Position numbers and translations under genes: made by a program. 64,000 nt of DNA from Cocos nucifera (lineage: Eukaryota > Streptophyta > Magnoliopsida > Arecales > Arecaceae). This document shows, piece by piece, positions 34,616-47,500 of the stretch. Position 1 is the first letter of the stretch. Each line of letters begins with the position of its first letter. The stretch covers positions 456,501 to 520,500 of the forward strand of contig QRFJ01000023.1 of the NCBI GenBank assembly GCA_006176705.1, read 5' to 3'. The notes under the pieces were generated by a model. The model was not told the DNA's origin. It was given only the letters and a program-made list of their open reading frames with translations, and made no database searches.

Positions 34616-35064
34616 GCCCGTACTTCATGAGTGTTAAGGACAATCGACGGGAGCAACAACAAGCAAATGATCGTCGCTCTCGACATCAGCGCTCCTCAAA
34701 CAACATGAGCCCCTCCGACCTTTGGGTCGAATCCGGCACGACCCTCGGGTGGGATATCTACACCAGTAATTCTGAAAGACCCTTACTAGGCCCCAGAACA
34801 AATGCATAAGGGCGCCCCTCTGACTCCCGGATGAGAGTTGGCACGATCTCTAGGTCGGATCCACGCCGACAACTCTGGGAGATCCCTACAAGGACCTAGA
34901 ATAAGTATGTTGACCCATGGTCGAATCCCGATCTTGGCCGTATCCTACTTATCACATGAAAATTTGTCGAATCTTCACATCATAGGTATGTGAATTAGTA
35001 GGCATCCACGACTAATAAATCTAGCAAGCGTCCACCCGGCAAACATCTACAACCAAGAAATCAT
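34616..35064. repeat. GC-richer fragment, probably from an LTR element
   Basis: Phrases such as CTCCGACCTTTGGGTCG, CACGACCCTCGGGTGGGAT and GATCTCTAGGTCGGATCC recur in a tandem-like way at about 110-bp steps (34716, 34830), as in some plant LTRs. It abuts the truncated Copia element at about 35065. Family unknown. Confidence 0.35.
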
Positions 35065-36527
35065 GCTAGAGGCAATGCAGTTAGAAATTGACTCGATGCA
35101 CTCAAACCAAGTCTGAATCTTGATAGATCCATCAGAAGGTATAGTACCTATTGGGTGTAAATGGATCTTCAAGAGAAAGATTGGTGCAGATGGGAATATG
35201 GAGACATTCAAGGCTAGACTAGTGGCAAAAAATTATAGTCAACACGAAGGCATTGACTATCAGGATACCTTTTTCCTAGTGGCTATGCTAAAATTCATCC
35301 ACACATTGCTTGTCGTTGCAGCCTATTTCAATTATGAAATATGACAAATGGATGTAAAAACAACATTCTTAAACGGATATCTTGAAGAAGATCTCTATAT
35401 GGAACAGCCGCTAGGTTTCACATCCAGTGATACTGATCACAAGGTTTGCAAGCTGCAAAGGTCCATATATGGACTTAAGCAAGCATCTCGGAGCTGGAAC
35501 ACTCATTTCAATGATGTGATCAAAATGTTTGGTTTCATCAAAAACGAAGAAGGAATCGTGTATCTTCAAAAAGGTCAGTGGGAGCGCTGTTGTCTTCCTC
35601 GTATTGTACGTGGATGACATCCTCCTTATTGGGAATGATATTCCCATGATGATGACAGTCAAAATATGGTTGTCCAAGGAATTCTCCATGAAAGACCTAG
35701 GTGAAGCATCCTTTATTCTAGGAATTAAGGTCTATAAAGATAGACCAAATAGGATGCTAGGACTTTCACAGAAGATGTACATAGAGGAAGTACTAAAGAG
35801 GTTTAGTATGGAAAACTCTAAGAGGGGATTAATATCCTTCAGACATGGTATTCATCTTTCCAAGAAGATGTGCCCTAGCACACCTGAGGAAATAGAACGC
35901 ATGAGCAAGATCCCTTATGCTTCTGCAATAGGGAGCCTCATGTATGCCATGCTATGTACACGACCTGATATAGCCCATGCTGTGAGTGTCACAAGCAGAT
36001 ATCAGTCAAATCTAGATGAAGAACACTGGACTTCTGTGAAATGTATCCTTAAGTACTTAAGAAGAACTAAGGATATGATGTTGGTCTTTGGTAATGGAGA
36101 ACTTCAAGTCCAGAGATACACAGACTCGAATTTCATATCCGATGTAGATGATCGAAAGTTGATATTTGGGAGTCTATTTCTGTGCAATGGTGGTGCTGTC
36201 AGCTGAAAGAGTTTCAAGCAAACCGTGATAGCAGATTCCATCATGGAAGCAGAATATATCGCTACGTCAGAGGCTGCGAAGGAAGCATTCTAGTATAAGA
36301 AGTTTACTACAGAAATAGGAGTAATGCCATCAGATGTCATTTCTCTGCACTGCAACAATAATGGCGCCATAGCCCTTGCTAAGGAGCGGAGGTCTCACCA
36401 AAAATTCAAGCACATTGAGCGGCGATACCACATCATCCACGATTACCTCAAGAAGGATTACGTCGAGGTCAAGAGAGTCAACTCCGCAGATAATGCGGCA
36501 GACCCACTTACAAAGTTGTTGGGATAA
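35065..36527 (+). pseudogene. Decayed Copia pol: reverse transcriptase and RNase H
   Basis: Reverse transcriptase reads CKWIFKRKIGADG, FKARLVAKNYSQ and DYQDTFFLVAM (35155-35285). It continues with MDVKTTFLNGYLEEDLYMEQ (35348 on), KLQRSIYGLKQASRSWN, the catalytic YVDD (35609-35620) and FSMKDLGEASFILGIK. RNase H follows with AIGSLMYAMLCTRPDIA, RYTDSNF, MEAEYIA, HIERRYHIIHDYL and a final ADPLTKLLG before stop at 36527. One frameshift lies near 35555. All four internal stops fall where tryptophan is expected (near 35115, 35342, 36205, 36291) and are TGG to TGA or TAG changes. The protein cannot be made as it stands. Confidence 0.9.
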
Positions 36528-36601
36528 CAAAACTTCGAAGCTCACCTTGAGAAGATAGGACCTAGACTTGTAGCCAATTGACTTTAGGACAAGTGGGAGA
36601 T

Positions 36602-38872
36602 TGTTAGATATATGTGCCCTAGAAGCCAGAATTGGCTGACACTTGTAATACACTTCTAGGGGCAAAATTATAATTTTGACTATAATCAATAAAATGGATT
36701 ATTTTCTATCACATATGTGTATTTAGTGTCTGTGATACATCCTTTGAGTTAATGGTAATGATAATTCATATTTTCAAGAGTTGAAAATTTAAGACATGAA
36801 TAATCATTATTAACTCATAAAATGCTCCGACCATAGGATCATCACGAGGATGGTGATTGATTCGGAAGGTTGGTGTACAATCGCTTCTCTTTAGTAGATG
36901 AGTCTTGAGTCTACGGTGTGGAGACACCAAAGTGAGAGTACAGGTACTCGTTAGAGAATGAGGGCACTGAGCGTGACCACCTCGAGTAGTCATTAGGAAG
37001 TCTACCTTCTCGTCAATGACTGACTCGATGCTGCAGTAGTGTGTCTGGTTCTTTGACCTGAGATGCATCGGCAGTTCACCTTGAGGGTGTTATAGTTTGA
37101 CTACACCATTACTCGGTCTCCTAGCCATTCAAAATCCTGAGGTGTATGTTGGCTATAGCATGTTCATTGTAGGAACTGGATTGCATCAAGATGGAATCTA
37201 TCTACCTCGGTGGTAGAGGAGCAGCCCTATGATGATCATGAGAATCAAGTCCAGAAGCCCATGGCCATGGCAGAGTGAAATAATAGAAAGAGTTTCTATT
37301 TAGGTTTTCACATCGAACTTGAATCGAATGATTACATCATATGACAGAAACTAGGGTTTGACGAGTTTACCTTAACCCTAATCTGATCGGGGCTCAAGAT
37401 AGAAGAACTTAATCACACAGGTAGCTGCACCAAGAGGTTCACATTCAGCTCTGATGGGTTGCCACCATATACTGCTAGGTGTCACTGGTGGATTTTGGGA
37501 GCAATTAGAATGATTTAGATGATCGATCATTCTAGCTGTTCGAATCAGAAGAGTTCTGATCCATCGAAAGGAGTTTCGATGATGTCGATGATAGAGATCA
37601 TGACATATCCCATTACCATACAGAACTGAACCTAACTGGGTCACACAAATAAGGGTTTGAATCTGGTGATCATCAATTGAACTGATCCAGTTCAATTGAT
37701 CTGAATGAGATTCAATTAGGTTCAAGAAAATCGTGCTAGCACTCGATTGAACCTAACGTTCTTCTTTTACTATCATAAATAGTTGTCCTGACTGAGCCAA
37801 AGGAGTTTGTGCTCATTCAGAGGCCTTCACTTGGTCTGACTGGAGCCTGTCCAAGTCAGAAAAGGGTTGTCTTATTTTGTAAGACAATACCTGCCATTTT
37901 TGGTCACCTGCCATTTCTCGTCCTTTGACTTTGGTCAAAAGTTGACCTTTGACTGGTCAAATATTGACCATTGATACTTTGACTTTTGTCCACATGTCAT
38001 GCACCTATTGGAGAGCTGGTGGGGGCTTGTCCTCCTATCAGAACCTGGCAAGGAGGAGGGCGCACGCCACCCTTGGCGTGCGTCCAAACTGGAGGCGCCC
38101 AGGAGTCCCTATTGGATAGGGACTCCATCTCCTTTTTGGATTCTGATTAGACTTCTCCTAAAAACCAAGTTTGATTGGTCTTAGGCATCATCTAAGGAGG
38201 AATCCAGGGGACTCTATTTCCACCAATCAGATTTAGATCTGATTTCACAAAGGATTGTGATTGGTTGGGAAGAAGAGGAGTTGGATCATGCTTAGTCTAT
38301 AAATAAGACCCTGCATCCAACTCAAAGAGCAATACAATTCTCCACGCCCTAAGACTGCCTCCCTCCTTCTCCTTCATGCCAAGTCCATTTTCTCCCTCTC
38401 CTCTCCACGCCTAAAAGTGTTTGGGATCCAAGTTGGTGCAATCCAGACAAGAGAAAGACGACAAAAGGCTAGAAGGCTGCGCTGCTGCAAAGGATAATTG
38501 CTGATCTTCGAAAGATATTTTGAAGATCCTCCAGATCAGATCCAGATCTGATTTTTGAAGACATGATAGAGAAGAAGAGGATCTCTAGATCCAGTCCGAG
38601 TGGATACCGGTAGAGGTCAGGCACTTGCGTGGCTAGATCTAGAACCTTTCACTGCTCACAAGATCATCAATGGGTAATAGGATTATCCTACATCAAGATA
38701 AATTAAATTTGATTTAATTTATTTAGATTATATTTTTATTATTAGAATAATAAGAATTAGATCTAAAATATCCTAGATCTGATTATGATCAAAGAAAAAA
38801 TTTTTGAAATATATCTCTTAATCCGATCAGATCTGAACGAACCTGGTTCGAAAAATTAGGATTTTCCTTCAG
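36602..38872 (+). repeat. 3' LTR of the truncated Copia element
   Basis: Begins TGTTAGATATATGTGCC right after the polypurine tract and probably ends TTTTCCTTCA at 38872. The frames inside (36766-37068, 37378-37725 and 37999-38184) are spurious. The right border is inferred from the CA end, because no 5' LTR is present to compare. Confidence 0.7.
38298..38305 (+). promoter_or_regulatory. TATA box of the LTR promoter
   Basis: TATAAATA in the last quarter of the LTR, followed about 30 bases on by AACTCAAAGAGC, a layout expected for a Copia LTR transcription start. Confidence 0.55.
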
Positions 38873-38965
38873 TTATTGCATGGGAAAGAATGTCAATAAC
38901 CAAAGAACAATAGAACAACCAAAATATAACCAGAGAACCAAAGAATGGATATTAGCTGATACATA

Positions 38966-39790
38966 GGTTTTTTTAAATATTATTTTTTTAATATTTAATT
39001 TTTAAAATATTATTTTTTAAATATATTTTTGAAACTATCATAGTTAGGATATGATGGCAGTGATATAGCAAAATCGCATATTGAACATGCGATTTCAAAC
39101 TTGAAATTGCATGTTCAACATGCAATTTTAAGATGGTATGTCATTTTATTGCAAAACAAAATTAAAAAATAAACTCACAAGAGAAAAATATGGTTTCTAG
39201 AGAAATCGCATCTTCAACATGAGATTTCTCTTCGCAGAGTGGCCATTTATTATTTATTATTTTTTTTCTGCTAAGCGGTTCATCGGGGATCGAGGGACGG
39301 AAGGGAAGGGGACGGCGGCAAGGAGGCCGTGGAGGGTTTGGAGGATAGTGTGGCACGGACGATGGTGGGGCGGGGCTGCATAGAAGGCGATGGGGTGGGA
39401 CTAGGGAGGGGAGAGGGGACAATGGCGACGTCGAGTCGTAGAGGGTGTGGGGGCTGGTCGTGTGGAATGTGGTGTAGAGGACGATGGGGCGGAGGTGCAT
39501 GGATGGCAGTAGAGCGGGGTTGGAGGAGGAGAGGGGGGATGACGGCAGCATTGGACTGCGGAAGGTGCAGGGGTCACGTAGGGTGCAGCACGGCGGTGGT
39601 GGGGTGGGGTCGTGCGGACGATGATGGGGTGGTGTCGGAGGAGGGGAGGGGAGGGCAACGACGGGTGCGCTGGGAAGAGGGGAGGCGGGGGATGTTGCGG
39701 GAGGAAGGAAAGGGAGAGGGGAAAAATGAAAAGAAAGAAAAAAGAAAAAAAAATTGAGGTGGGAAAGAAAAAAAGAAAGAAATTTTTTTT
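38966..39790 (+). repeat. Left arm of the foldback element
   Basis: Within the arm a short inner palindrome, GCGATTTCAAACTTGAAATTGC (39090-39111), and a repeated ATCTTCAACATGAGATTTC motif occur. The GC-rich part (39280-39720) is G-rich on the plus strand. Confidence 0.85.
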
Positions 39791-40800
39791 TAATTATTAA
39801 TTTTAAAATACTATTTGTATAAAAGTATATTATTTTTTTAAAAAATATTTTTCAAAAGTATAATAATAACATATTACTTTTTAAAAATATTATTTTCAAA
39901 AATATGTTATTATTAAAAATAAAATATTATTTATTTTAATAATATGTTATTATTAATAATATAATAATATTTTTATTCTTTAAATATAATATAAATAATA
40001 TAATTTATATAAAAAATAACATATTTTTATTTTTTTGATAATAACATATTTATAAAATATATGTTAAAATAACATATTTTTTTGAAATAACATATGTTAT
40101 TTTTTAATAATAACATATGCTAGAATATATTTTTAAAATAGGATTATAAATAATATATATATATTTTTTAATAATAACATATTTTTTTAAATATATATTT
40201 TAAAAAGTAATTATTTTTGTTTTTAAAAATATTTATTTTAACATTACTAACATATTTATTTTAAAAATAATCCTATTTTTAAAAATATTATTTTTTAAAA
40301 ATATGTTTATTATTAAAAATAATAAAATATTATTTTAGTAAACATTATTAAAAAATTTTTAGAAAATATTTATTAAAACATTATTAAAAATATGTATTTT
40401 TAAAAATATTTATTTTAACATTACTAACATATTTATTTAAAAAAATCCTACTTTAAAATTAATAAAAATAGGATTATAAATAAATATTTAATTTAAAAAT
40501 AATTTATTTATTTTTATTAGTAAATATGCTATTTATTTTTATTTTCAAAAAATATTAGTAAGTGAAGTTACTAAAATAATAAAGATTACTAAAATAATAT
40601 TTTATTATTTTTATTAAAATAATAACATATTTTTAATAATATTTATTAAAATAATATTTTACTACTTTTTAATAATAATATATTTTATTATTTTTACTAT
40701 TTTAATTTTTAATAATAACATATTTTTAAAAATAATTTTTTTAAAAAATAATATGTTAGTATTTTTTTAAAAAAATAATATACTATTATATAAATAATAT
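39791..40800. repeat. AT-only core of the foldback element
   Basis: About 1 kb of AATAACATATTTTTAAAAATA-like irregular repeats with practically no G or C. Confidence 0.9.
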
Positions 40801-41598
40801 TTTTAAATTAATAATAAAAATATATATTTTTTTTTCTTTTTTTTTCTCATCCTCTCTAAATTTTTTTTTTCTTTCTTTCTTTTCGATTTTTCCTTTTCTT
40901 TTCCTTCCTCCTGCAGCGCCCCCCGCAACCCCCTCCTTGGCACACTTGTCGCTGCCCTCCTCCCCTCCCCTCCTCCGGCCTCACCCCATCGCCGTCTGTG
41001 CCACACTTGTGCGACCACCCCGCACACCCTCTGCATGCCGGTGCCACCGTCGTCCCTCCTCTCCTCCTCCGGCCCCGCTCCATCGTCGTCCATGCGGTCT
41101 TGCCCCACTGCCCTCCGTGCTGCATCCCACGCGACCGGCACCCACACCCTCCGTAGTCCGGCACCACCATTGTCCCCTCTCCCCTTCCCCGGCCCCATCC
41201 CATCACCATCCATGCTGCACCATCCCTCGCATCCTTCGTAGTCCCACCCTGCCGCTGTCCCCTCCTCTTTCGTCCTTCAGTTCCCGACGAATCGCTTAGT
41301 AGAAATAAAATAAAATAAAATAAAAGATGGCCGTGTTGCGTAGGAGAACACGAAAAAAAAATTGCATCTACACCTTGGGAGTTTATTTTTTAATTTTATT
41401 TTACTATGAAATACCATATCATCGTCTTAAAGTCGTATGTTGAATATGTGATTTTATTTCAAATCCAAAATCACATATTCAATATATGATTTTGCCGTAT
41501 CACCGCCACTTCATCAAACTATAATGATTTTAAAAATATTTTTTTTAAAAATAATATTTTTAAAAATAAATATTTAAAAAATAATATTAAAAAGAAGG
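40801..41598 (-). repeat. Right arm of the foldback element
   Basis: Inverted partner of the left arm, C-rich on the plus strand at 40910-41290. The (AATAA)n run at 41306-41325 is private to this arm. Confidence 0.85.
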
Positions 41599-41629
41599 TC
41601 CGGTAGACAGCGGTTCCCAAGCAAAAACA

Positions 41630-42240
41630 TCATGAAGGAATAAAAAGAAGTAGGAGAAAAGGACCGGTTCCTTCAAATGGGCCTCGCAGTTTCATCTCAT
41701 AGATACTGCTCCTTCGCACCGAACCATGAGAGAATTTCAAGGCTCCGAAGAAATTTAGACACGAGGCAATGGAGACCAAGAAAACCCATCTTTTTGCCGT
41801 GTTCTTCTTGGAACAGAATCTCTTCATGGCAATTAAGATGGTCCAACTTGTTATGAAATGGAAGTTTAATCATCAAGCTAGGATGCAATGAGTTGTTTGA
41901 TTCTATTCTAGATCTTTTAATAATTTGGGAAGCAACTTTGGAGACCAGAGTGAAGACCAATCTTTGAATAGAGGTAGCCCTTTCAAAGCAATGGAGGTGA
42001 TTGAAGCTCTCTATGGATTCTTCTCCATGTCCGCATAAAGGGCAGCCACCAAAATTTTTCCCTTTCTTCTCAACAAATCCCTTGTATTAAGCTTTTTCTT
42101 CCACCAAAGCCATAAGAAACATCTCACCCTCAGGGGGGTATCAAGGCTCCATAAAGATTTGGCAAAGGTGCATTTAATACCCCTGGAGTTGGTGAATTTA
42201 TAGCAGGAAGCCGTGGTGAAGATGGATTTCATTTAATTCC
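41630..42240 (-). pseudogene. LINE zf-RVT fragment
   Basis: On the minus strand 42232-42011 reads KSLWSLDTPLRVRCFLWLWW, then KKLNTRDLLRRKG, matching the zf-RVT domain of plant non-LTR retrotransposons (W-x-PLKVRFFLWLLL-x-LLTRDLL). The expected cysteine cluster follows in decayed form (AALYADME for CALCG-x-E). It is a 5'- and 3'-truncated piece with stops. Confidence 0.72.
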
Positions 42241-43549
42241 AGCAAACTTGATCACTGTCTTGATTTAAAGTGACATAGTTAAGAGTAGGATTAGTTTATT
42301 GTATTCATCAAGATATCTGTTGTTTTCTGTTTCTCATTATTCATTATACTATATCTTATAAATCATCCAAAATTATACCCAGGGAACATGATTGACTCAA
42401 ACAATTCATAATTCTTGTAATGTAATTAAAGAAATGGAGGAAACACCGAATCTTATAAACAAGATATCTGGCTGTTACCAATTGGAAACATAAAATAAAT
42501 TAAAAGATGAAATAGAGAATTGGGAACGATAACCAATAACATAAAAAAAATGCAAAAGAAAAAAAAGATGCTTTATGTTTGTGAAATAAATATTTTATAT
42601 AAAAAAAAATACCATCCTTAACTGAAATATGTCAAGTCTTATCTTTATTATCATAAGAAAACACCAGCCAAAAAAAGAGAGAGGCTAAGTTAAAAGGTAG
42701 ATATGAAACAAAATTAGACTAACTCTATCCCAATGATGAGAAAAAATATAGCACCAAATATATAAAAATAGATCTATCTATCTATCCATCTGCACAAATA
42801 TATATGTATATATACACGTATACATATATATACCTACATCTATGTATGCGTATATATATGTGTGTATATATGAACAAGAATCTCAAATAAAAGAAACCAG
42901 TCACATGCTATTCTTGGTCCCTCTAAGCCTTCTAAACCTAGTGGCATGCTATTTTTAGACATTTTTCCTTCCAAAGTAGAAATTTCTCAAATAAATTCGA
43001 GAGGGAATCGAAGGAAATGTGTATTTTCTTCTATCTGTCATCTTTTTTACTTCCTTTCGAAGAGAATAAGAAAATGGAAGAATTTGATTGAGATCAAAAT
43101 GAAGAAAGTTTTCTCCTCCTCTCTCCACATCTTTTCTTTTCCTACCCACTTAGATTTGAAATTTTTCCTTCTTCTCTCTATTGATTTAAAATTTATTTGA
43201 TATTAAGAATAGTTTGAATATTTTATAAAATAATAGTATCATATGATAATTATATGATATTATTTTATTAATAATAAAAATAGATGATTGAATCATATTA
43301 GAATATATTAATAATTAAAAAAAATATTTAATTATATTTTAAAATATAGAAGATATAAATAAAATTAAATTAAAGTTGAGAAGGGTTTTTATTATTTATT
43401 TAAAGATTTTTGGACTTTTAACAATATACAAAAGAAATAGAAATCTAAATGTTCGATAAATTTCATATTCTTGGGACTTATAAATAGATAAGTAAATAAA
43501 CAGGTTAATATTTAGAAATTGTAAAATTTAATATTACCTGAAAACAGTT
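42241..43549. other. Spacer upstream of the nucleotidyltransferase gene
   Basis: AT-rich, with a complex ATCT/TATG/TA microsatellite at 42768-42872. The frame 42946-43200 has no domain. The promoter of the next gene is probably in 43200-43650, but no clear TATA was chosen. Confidence 0.4.
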
Positions 43550-43649
43550 TTTTTTTTTCTCAAAAAAACCTTTGCGTCATCGGGTGATCGGCCGCCACCG
43601 ACTCAGGGTGTGCCGTTAGATGTCTCCCAAAGACGAGGGGAAAAAAATC

Positions 43650-44204
43650 AAACATTTTGTCACACCCAGAACGCTGTGAACCCTTCTTCCTCCTCGCGTT
43701 TCCACAAATTACTCGTTTGTTTCCTGTCTCCTGTCTCCTCCTCCTCCTTCCTCTGTCGATCGCCCCCAAAATCCCAACGACGGAAGAAAGGGAGAGTATT
43801 TTCCTCGATTTCAAATCTTAAGATTCTCTCGCTTGTCCCATCGCCAAGCTCGAATCCTTTTGCGAACTCGGGCGCTTCGAGGATCGAGAAGGCGCGCTCT
43901 TTCTAGGGTTTTAAACCCTTCTTTCATATCTTCTTTAGGGGTTCTTGTTATGATCGGGAGTCCTTTACGTGATTCTTGACCGGTTTACTCGAATCCCCCG
44001 CGGCATTGGGGATATCTCGGTTGTTGCGTCGTCGGGGGGCTCCGTGGTTCGTGGAACCGAGGGCCCGGATCGGGTGGGACCGATTGGGCTTGGAGAAGGA
44101 GGACGAGGTGGACCCTTGGTCACGGTTTCTTTTCCTTTTTCCCTTATGCATCCCCATTTTCTTGCCCAGTTCGATCTTGTGGCAATCTGTCGAATGTCAA
44201 GAAG
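43650..44204 (+). other. Probable 5' UTR exon of the nucleotidyltransferase gene, with upstream ORFs
   Basis: A GC-rich leader ends in a good splice donor (AAG|GTAGGT at 44205). The acceptor is probably TTCAG near 44531 or TTAG near 44582, before the start codon at 44590. Upstream ATGs include 43951 (8 codons, MIGSPLRDS) and 43969 and 43976, which open longer frames running to the exon end. Such upstream ORFs could lower translation of the main frame. Transcript start and acceptor are inferred. Confidence 0.5.
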
Positions 44205-44589
44205 GTAGGTTCTTTTAGTTAGATTGGTGCAGTAGGATTAAGTTTGGTTCCTGCTACTGACATTAGAAAAAAATTTCATTTTCTTGGGATTTATAGCAGT
44301 TGGGAGATTCCTTGCCCTTGTTAATTTGAGTAGCTACGGGCTTCATTGAGAAGAAAGGGGAAAAAACCATCTTCGTAGGCTAAGGTTGGATTGTTTGAGG
44401 ATAAATTAACAATCCTCTTCTTCTTGTTGTTGCTAAAAAAGTAAAAAACTAGTATAAAAGGGGCTTTTTTGTGGTCTGTTTGTCTTGGAGCAAAGGAGAG
44501 ATGGTAGCTGTTTGAGGTTGCTCTCGTTCAGAAAGGGAAAGGAGGCATTTCTGAGACGGCGTAGATCAATTAGTTTGAATTAGCCTTGC

Positions 44590-47500
44590 ATGGGCGATTA
44601 TGGAGACTTGCCGCAGCCAAGTGGCCCGTTGCCTAATGGCCTTTTGCCCAATGAACAGGCCAGAGTGACCCTATTCCTTGATGCAGAGAGGTGGTCTAAA
44701 GCTGAGGAAAGAACAGCGGAGCTTATCGATTGCATTCAGCCCAACAGACCGTCTGAGGAGCGCAGGAATGCTGTGGCCAATTATGTCCAGAGGCTTATAA
44801 CAAAGTGTTTCTCCTGTCAGGTGGGTCTTCTTTTTGAACATTTTTCTTCAGAGAAATGTCAATTCTTCAAACCTTAAGACTTCGAATTATTTGTTGTATT
44901 TGAAAGCAATAGCTGGGTTTTGCCAATTTCCTTTTGTTAACTGCATACTTTAACTGATGTTGGGCTTTTACTTGCAGGTTAAAATGTCTTTGCATCCTAC
45001 TATCTACCGCAGATGTCTCAGTTGTTGGAAATAGTTTGGCTTCAAATGTAGTCAGGATAATTAAAATTTGATTTCATATGCTAGAAAGACCGCATAACAA
45101 CAGTGATTAAGAAACCTACTGATCAGAAAGAAGCACAATCATATTCTTCTATTTATAAATGACATGAAGGTTATCAACGATTGTAAGTAGTAGTGACATG
45201 ATGTTGGGTTAGTGAAAGGAAGCATGAGATTATAGAATTTTTCATGGGTACGTGGTTTTAGTTGAGAAAGTAATTAGAATTGGGAGGATAAGATATATTC
45301 AAACAAACTGCTTTGTTACCCTTATCCTTTTCTCTTGTTTAAAAGGGCAACAAGGTCTCGGTGCCGCATCCTAGTGCCATTCTGGCTTGGCATGGGCATG
45401 GTTCAAGCCATGTTGCAGTAGTGCTTGATATCCACTAGCATGCAAGGTTTGATTTGGCATATGGCCTTGCCATGTGATGGTCTAGGCCAAGCATGGTACA
45501 TGCTGAGCTGCATGGACCCGCAAAATCAGCTTTTTGATCCTTGGGTAGCTAAAAAAATATATATGGGGAATCCATTGCCTTTAGTTCTATTTTGTAAAAG
45601 GTGAAAATGCTGTCGATGACTTTTTTAGTAACAAATGCCATGTTATTGTTACATGGGTCTTGAAAAGAAAATATTAAGATAGATAAGAAACAAATTGTAT
45701 TGTATGAACCATATTTTCCTCTGTATAACTAAGAAGCAAAATGTGTCATATGAACCGTGCTTTCCTCTATATAATTAAGACTAACTTTCCTATGTGTCAG
45801 AAAGTTTGATAGTAAGGAAAGCCTATAAGACTCATGAACATGTGATGATTGAGGTGGTACATTAGGATGGTAGAAAAGCATTAGGGCTGGATGGCCTTGA
45901 TGTGGTTCAGGTTTCAAATACAAGCTTAGTGATTGAAATAACAGGGTGAGACCAGAAAATACTTAAATAAAATTTGATATGGAATGATTTTAAAGTTTCT
46001 TATTTTCAGGTAGCTTTAGATGGGTAATGATGACAAATTGCTATTGCGAAGTTGTAACAAAATAGTGAGATAGTACTTTTAGTTTTTGTTGGTGAATGTT
46101 AGATAAATGATTGACTCACATGCGCTAAATTTTTTCAGTGCATCTGAATTCTTATTTTTTCCTTCCGTTGAAGCCTGGCTTAACCTAATCAAGCTCATCT
46201 CATTTTTGGATCTGACTCAGTTGACTAAAAGTCTAGGCATAGAATCATTTTCTAGGGTTGTGGATGGAGGTAGAGTGACTAGTATCTACTAAAATTTATA
46301 CCTTGTTAGGGGTAGCAGGCTGGCTGGGCTGTGTTAGGGGTGGTATTTGCTCTTTTGGCCTTGCAGGAGGCTTAGCCTAGCTGATTCTCAGTCCTGTACT
46401 TAGAGGAAACATATAGATGCTTATACTTTTAATTCTTATTAGTTAGAGGTTCACTTTGTGACTTCCGTTAGATGAATTATGGTTTCAGCAATCTATCAGG
46501 CTATCTTTATAGCCTCTCATAGTAGCATCAGTTTTGCCTCATGTGGTTTTCCCATTGCCATCTTAGCTTGTTTGTGGATCATTCTTCACACAAGCACAAC
46601 ACTCTTGCACATCTGCTTATCAAGTTTCTTGAAGTTTCCGAATGCAACAGTATAACACTCCTATGCCTTTTATTTAACTATTGCTTTAATGATTCCTGAC
46701 ATGTCCGGCCTCTTGCCTTAACTGAGGCCCAACTCTTTGGTCTTTTCTTATTTATTATCCTCATACCTTTGATAACATATCTTATATGCTCAACAATCTC
46801 TATTTGTGTCTACTTAATGCATTCTGCTACTTGTATGGTGGGTTCTTTTCATGTTGTTGCTAGCACATACTGAAGTGCCACACAGTTCTTGTTTTTGAAT
46901 TTTCATTTTTGGAGTTATAATCTGTTTCTTTTTGGTCATTTGTCATATTGATTCTGTTTTTTTTGACTTATTTCTTAAAGAAATTATGTAGGTGAATTTG
47001 GCTTTTTAGAGAGTAGGGTAGAAATGGAAGTAATGAGTGTGGCACATGCCATGATAATCTTGTCCCAAAACCTTACAGTTTTCTTGATTGGTTTCTGTAA
47101 CTAATTCTATTGATGTAAATATGCCAAATTTCATCTATCATTTCTCTTTCTTTTATGATAATTTGTTGGTTTTAGGTTACATTTTGTAATACTGTCATAT
47201 GACTCGATATCTTCTGTATGATGCTTGTTAGGTTTTCACATTTGGGTCTGTACCTCTCAAGACCTACTTACCTGATGGAGATATTGACTTGACTGCATTT
47301 AGTAAGGATGAAAATTTGAAGGATACATGGACCAAAGAAGTCCGTGAAGTGCTAGAGAATGAAGAGAAGAATGAGAATGCTGAATTTCATGTAAAAGAAG
47401 TTCAGTACATTCAGGCAGAAGTATGCTCTACTAATCTCATGCATATTTATTTTTCAAGTCTTGAAAACCTCTCTTTGGACAATGCAATTTATATGTTTGT

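Larger units (their letters stand above)
35065..38872 (+). mobile_element. 5'-truncated Copia retrotransposon (RT, RNase H and long 3' LTR)
   Basis: Holds the last third of Copia pol, a polypurine tract (AAGTGGGAGA, 36591-36600) and a full 3' LTR of about 2.27 kb starting TGTTAGATATATG at 36602. Gag, protease, integrase and the 5' LTR are missing to the left, where unrelated repeat sequence begins. The very long LTR suits a SIRE/Maximus- or Angela-type lineage, but this is inference from length only. Confidence 0.83.
38966..41598. mobile_element. Large foldback (long terminal inverted repeat) element
   Basis: The left arm (38966 to about 39790) and right arm (about 40800 to 41598) are inverted copies. 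From the outside in, both have a TTTTTAAATATTATTTTTTAA tract and AAATCGCATATTGAACATGCG against its inverted AAATCACATATTCAATATATG. Next come CTAAGCGGTTCATCGGGGA against CCCGACGAATCGCTTAG, a ~450-bp GC-rich block of GATGGGGCGGG / CCCGCTCCATCG units, and a purine/pyrimidine run. The centre (39790-40800) is almost pure A/T. There is no transposase. The long reading frames in the GC blocks are spurious. No target duplication was settled. Confidence 0.85.

Noticed and set aside
39329..39757. 142-codon frame rich in Gly, Arg, Trp and Met
   Set aside because: Falls in the GC-rich minisatellite block of the foldback arm; the inverted arm gives the mirror frames at 40803-41213.
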